From CAWJJM01 sp963843275 (GTDB lineage Bacteria; Acidobacteriota; Thermoanaerobaculia; Multivoradales; JBCCEF01): a stretch of DNA of 64,000 nucleotides. The position numbers were made by a program, and so were the translations under genes. Below are positions 61,285 through 64,000 of this stretch, in pieces. The notes beneath the pieces were generated by a model. That model ran no database searches and was not told the DNA's origin. It was given only the letters and a program-made list of their open reading frames with translations. The stretch spans positions 124,001-188,000 of the forward strand of contig CAWJJM010000003.1 in NCBI GenBank assembly GCA_963843275.1, given 5' to 3'. The first letter of the stretch is position 1, and each line of letters opens with the position of its first letter.

Positions 61285-62696
61285 GTGAGGGCCGCGGCCG
61301 CGGCGCGCCGCCCGTCGCTGATGCAGTCCGGCACGCCGAGACCGCGGTAGCCGGCCCCGGCGAGCAGCAGCCCGGCGGGCAGCGCGGCCTCCGCCGCCGC
61401 CACCCGCTCGCGGTGCCCCACCTCGTAGCGGGGAATGCCCCGCGGCTGGCGGTGGACCGCGGTGAACCCCGGCGCCGCGGTGACGCCGAGGATCTCCTCC
61501 AGCTCCCCCCGGGCCACCGCCACCAGGTCGTCGTCGTCGCGGTCGAGCAGGGCGCCGCGCCCCGGTCCTCCCAGGAAGGCGCGCAGCAGCGTCCAGCCGG
61601 CGGGCGCGCGGCCGGGGAACTTGACCGAGGCGAAGGTGCAGGCGGTGAGCCGCCTCCCCTCGCTCCCGGGCACCACGAAGCCGAGGCCTTCGAGCGGCGG
61701 CAGGTCCTCGGCGCGGTAGGCGAGGTGCACCGCGGCGGTGGAGACGTAGCGGAGCTGGCGCAGCACCGCGGCCAGCCGGGGCGCGAAGGGCGCCACGAGG
61801 TCGGCGGCCCCGAAGGCGGGCACCGCCAGCACCACCGCGTCGGCGGCGAGGCGGGCGCCGCCGGCGAGCTCCACGCCCCAGCTCCCGCCCTCGCCCGGTG
61901 GCCGGAGGTTGCGGACCGCGCGGCCCAGGGACACCGCGACCGGCACCGGGCCGGCCGCGGCGAGGGCTCCGTGGAGCGCCGTCACCAGCTCGCCGACGCC
62001 GCCGGCCAGCGACAGCCGCAGCGAGCCGCCCGCCGCGCCGGCCGCCCCCGCCCCCGCCGCCGTCGAGCGCAGGCCGCGGATCAGGCTGCCCCGGCGGCGC
62101 TCGATCTCCGCGAAGTGCGGGAAGGTGGCGGCGACGCTGAGCGCCTCGGGCGCGGTGGCGTAGATGCCGGCCACCAGCGGACCCAGGAGCCGCTCGACCG
62201 CTTCGCTCCCGAAGCGGCGGGCGAGCAGGTCCGCCAGGCTCTCGTCGCCCGGCCGGGGACGGCGGCGGGGCGGCAGCACCAGGTCGAGGGCGAGACGCAG
62301 CTTGCCGTGCCAGGAGAGCAGCTCGCTGGCGAACACCGGCGCCAGTCGGCACGGGATCACCCCGGATCCGGGCGGCACCGGGAGCAGCCGCCCGCCGCGC
62401 AGGATCCACACCCGGTCGCGCTCCGGCGGCGGCTGCACGAGGCGGTCGCCGAGGCCGAGCTCCCGGGCCAGCTCCAGCGCCGCCGGCTTGCGGGCGACGA
62501 ACGAGTCGGGCCCGCTCTCCAGCAGGAAGCCGTCGCGGCGCTCGCTCGAGATGCGGCCGCCGCAGCGCGGTTCGGCCTCCACCAGGTCGACGGCGAGCGG
62601 CCGGCCGGCGCGCGCCGCCGCGCCGCGCAGGCTCCAGGCGGCGGCGAGGCCGGTGATCCCGGCTCCGACGACGGCGACGCGCGGGGGAGGGGACAT
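61188..62696 (-). CDS. hemG: Protoporphyrinogen oxidase (oxygen-dependent, HemY/HemG type)
   Basis: A 502-residue FAD enzyme converting protoporphyrinogen IX to protoporphyrin IX in heme synthesis. The FAD motif VAVVGAGITGLAAAWSLRG is at 7-25, followed by the RGG-like CGGRISSERRDGFLLESGPDSF. The middle has LLGPLVAGIYATAPEALSVAATFP, and the FAD-binding end reads GLLLAGAGYRGLGVPDCISDGRRAA. The last 25 or so residues extend beyond the usual end and lie in the overlap with the convergent gene. A TATGCT box (62711 down to 62706) is ten bases from the ATG. Confidence 0.9.
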   Translation of the reverse strand: MSPPPRVAVVGAGITGLAAAWSLRGAAARAGRPLAVDLVEAEPRCGGRISSERRDGFLLESGPDSFVARKPAALELARELGLGDRLVQPPPERDRVWILRGGRLLPVPPGSGVIPCRLAPVFASELLSWHGKLRLALDLVLPPRRRPRPGDESLADLLARRFGSEAVERLLGPLVAGIYATAPEALSVAATFPHFAEIERRRGSLIRGLRSTAAGAGAAGAAGGSLRLSLAGGVGELVTALHGALAAAGPVPVAVSLGRAVRNLRPPGEGGSWGVELAGGARLAADAVVLAVPAFGAADLVAPFAPRLAAVLRQLRYVSTAAVHLAYRAEDLPPLEGLGFVVPGSEGRRLTACTFASVKFPGRAPAGWTLLRAFLGGPGRGALLDRDDDDLVAVARGELEEILGVTAAPGFTAVHRQPRGIPRYEVGHRERVAAAEAALPAGLLLAGAGYRGLGVPDCISDGRRAAAAALTYLDALSGAQSSSPPAPTSKTSPRRRTAAPRA

Positions 62697-62813
62697 GGGC
62701 CGGCAAGCATACCGTCCCCGCCGGGACGGTTGCCCCGCCTGTTACGATGGCCGTCCGCACCGCGGCCGGGCGTGCGCCCCGCCGCCGCTTCCACGCATCC
62801 GGGAGTCGCATCG

Positions 62814-64000
62814 ATGTTCGACGGTCTACAGGGGAAGCTCCAGGACGTCTTCCGCCAGATCAAGGGCGAGGGGCGGATCACCGAGGAATCGCTCGACGCG
62901 GCGTTGCGCCAGATCCGCCTGGCGCTGCTCGAGGCGGACGTGCACATCCGCGTGGTCCGTCCGTTCGTGGCGCGGGTCCGCGAGCGCGCGCTCGGCGCCG
63001 ACGTGCTGCGGAGCCTCACGCCGGCACAGCAGGTGGTCAAGGTGGTGCGCGACGAGCTCACCGCCCTGCTCGGCGAGGAGGGCGAGGAGCTGGTGCTGAC
63101 CCGCCGGCCGGCGGTGGTGCTGCTGTGCGGCCTGCAGGGCTCGGGCAAGACCACCACGGCGGGCAAGCTGGCGCGCCGCATCGCCGGCCGCGGCCGGCAC
63201 CCGGTGCTGGTGGCGGGCGACCTGCAGCGCGCCGCGGCGGTCGAGCAGCTCGTGCAGGTGGGGCGCGGCGTGGAGGTGCCGGTGATCACGCCGGCCGAGG
63301 GCGAGGACGTCCTGCAGCTCGCCGGCCGGGCCCTCAAGGAGGCGCCGGAGCGCGGCCACGACGTCATCGTCTTCGACACCGCCGGCCGGCTGCACGTCGA
63401 CGAGGCGTTGATGGCGGAGCTGCAAGCGGTTGGCGGCGCGCGTCGACCCGGAGGAGGTCCTGTTCGTCGCCGACGCGATGACCGGCCAGGACGCGGTGCG
63501 CTCGACCGAGCAGTTCGCGGCCGCCCTGCCGCTGACCGGCGTCGTCCTCACCAAGCTCGACGGCGACTCGCGCGGCGGCGCCGCCCTGTCGATCCGTACC
63601 GTGGCGCGGGTTCCCATCCGCTTCGCCGGCGTCGGCGAGAAGGCCGAGGACCTCGAGCTCTTCCACCCCGAGCGCATGGCCTCGCGCATGATCGGGATGG
63701 GCGACGTGCTCGGCCTGATCGAGCGGGCCGAGCGCGACCTCGACCGCGACGAGACCGACCGGCTGGCGCGCCGGCTGATGAGCGACGAGATGACGCTCGA
63801 GGACCTCCGGGACCAGCTCCGCCAGGTGCGCCGCATGGGGCCGCTGGGGCAGCTCCTCGAGATGATGCCCCAGGTCGGCCCGCTCAAGGGGCTGGCGGGC
63901 GCCCAGGTCGACGAGAAGCAGCTCGTGCGGGTGGAGGCGATGATCGACTCGATGACGCCGCTCGAACGGCGCAAGCCGCAGGTGCTCAACGCCAGCCGCA
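62814..64000 (+). CDS. ffh: Signal recognition particle protein Ffh, partial at right edge, one frameshift
   Basis: Ffh binds 4.5S RNA and signal sequences and delivers nascent chains to FtsY. The N domain is MFDGLQGKLQDVFRQIKGEG to about residue 95. The G domain has CGLQGSGKTTTAGKLA, DLQRAAAVEQL, DTAGRLHVD, DAMTGQDAV and TKLDGDSRGG. The M domain begins near LIERAERD and runs to the window edge. Near 63424 one extra C (CTGCAAG for CTGAAG) shifts the frame; removing it gives ELKRLAARVDPEEVLFV without interruption. Ffh is essential, so this shift is almost surely a sequence error. Confidence 0.92.
   Translation, partial: MFDGLQGKLQDVFRQIKGEGRITEESLDAALRQIRLALLEADVHIRVVRPFVARVRERALGADVLRSLTPAQQVVKVVRDELTALLGEEGEELVLTRRPAVVLLCGLQGSGKTTTAGKLARRIAGRGRHPVLVAGDLQRAAAVEQLVQVGRGVEVPVITPAEGEDVLQLAGRALKEAPERGHDVIVFDTAGRLHVDEALMAELQAVGGARRPGGGPVRRRRDDRPGRGALDRAVRGRPAADRRRPHQARRRLARRRRPVDPYRGAGSHPLRRRRREGRGPRALPPRAHGLAHDRDGRRARPDRAGRARPRPRRDRPAGAPADERRDDARGPPGPAPPGAPHGAAGAAPRDDAPGRPAQGAGGRPGRREAARAGGGDDRLDDAARTAQAAGAQRQP

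Overview
The window is very GC-rich chromosomal DNA with tightly packed genes. It reads as a Gram-negative bacterium: there is a FadL-type porin, a DUF5916-type outer-membrane barrel, several lipoproteins, and an MFP/ABC export system. The mix of a Ser/Thr kinase with TPR repeats, DUF2339, DUF1028, DUF5916, a futalosine-pathway MqnD-like protein and a recurring secreted C-terminal domain suggests Acidobacteriota, possibly the Thermoanaerobaculia. That placement is inference from gene content only. I saw no rRNA, tRNA, CRISPR array, transposase or phage gene.

Layout. 1-3.7 kb: an M20 peptidase fragment, then an amino-sugar/cell-wall recycling group of murQ facing an operon of BadF-type sugar kinase, ChbG/YdjC deacetylase and nagB. 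3.7-8.3 kb: a secreted M28 peptidase and a Ser/Thr kinase. 8.5-11.7 kb: a divergent mini-cluster of a fatty acyl-AMP ligase facing a condensation-domain protein and a free acyl carrier protein. 11.7-17.2 kb: a SKI2-type helicase broken by many single-base shifts, a DUF1990 protein, and a fused aconitase-superfamily hydro-lyase with the swivel domain first. 17.3-26.8 kb: FadL, a YfcE-like phosphoesterase, two tandem amidohydrolases, a secreted Lys-C-like protease and DUF2339. 26.9-31.7 kb: MscS channel, STAS protein, asparaginase, rhodanese lipoprotein and FAD monooxygenase. 32.1-36.5 kb: a three-gene ABC/MFP exporter. 36.5-37.8 kb: an atypical, lower-GC island with one clear promoter and one orphan secreted protein.

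37.8-44.7 kb: DUF1028, MqnD-like, HAD phosphatase, cytidine deaminase, malate dehydrogenase with a clear terminator, and a membrane SpoIIE phosphatase. 44.7-45.1 kb: a GC-rich tandem repeat. 45.1-53.5 kb: a secreted protein sharing its C-terminal domain with the protease at 22 kb, a FadJ-like fusion, a small membrane protein, a DUF5916 barrel with a CxxCH motif, a secreted hypothetical, and an ECF sigma factor with a membrane-anchored YCII-like partner. 53.5-58.9 kb: the conserved rpsP-KH-rimM-trmD-rplS operon followed by a large TPR protein. 58.9-64 kb: deoxyhypusine synthase-like protein, an orphan membrane protein, protoporphyrinogen oxidase overlapping it tail to tail, and the start of ffh.

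Several conserved genes (nagB, helicase, hydro-lyase, ABC ATPase, ffh) carry single-base frameshifts. Because ffh is essential, uncorrected sequencing indels are the best explanation, and products are described as the restored proteins. Many genes have a TANNNT -10-like box so close to the start codon that their mRNAs may be leaderless.
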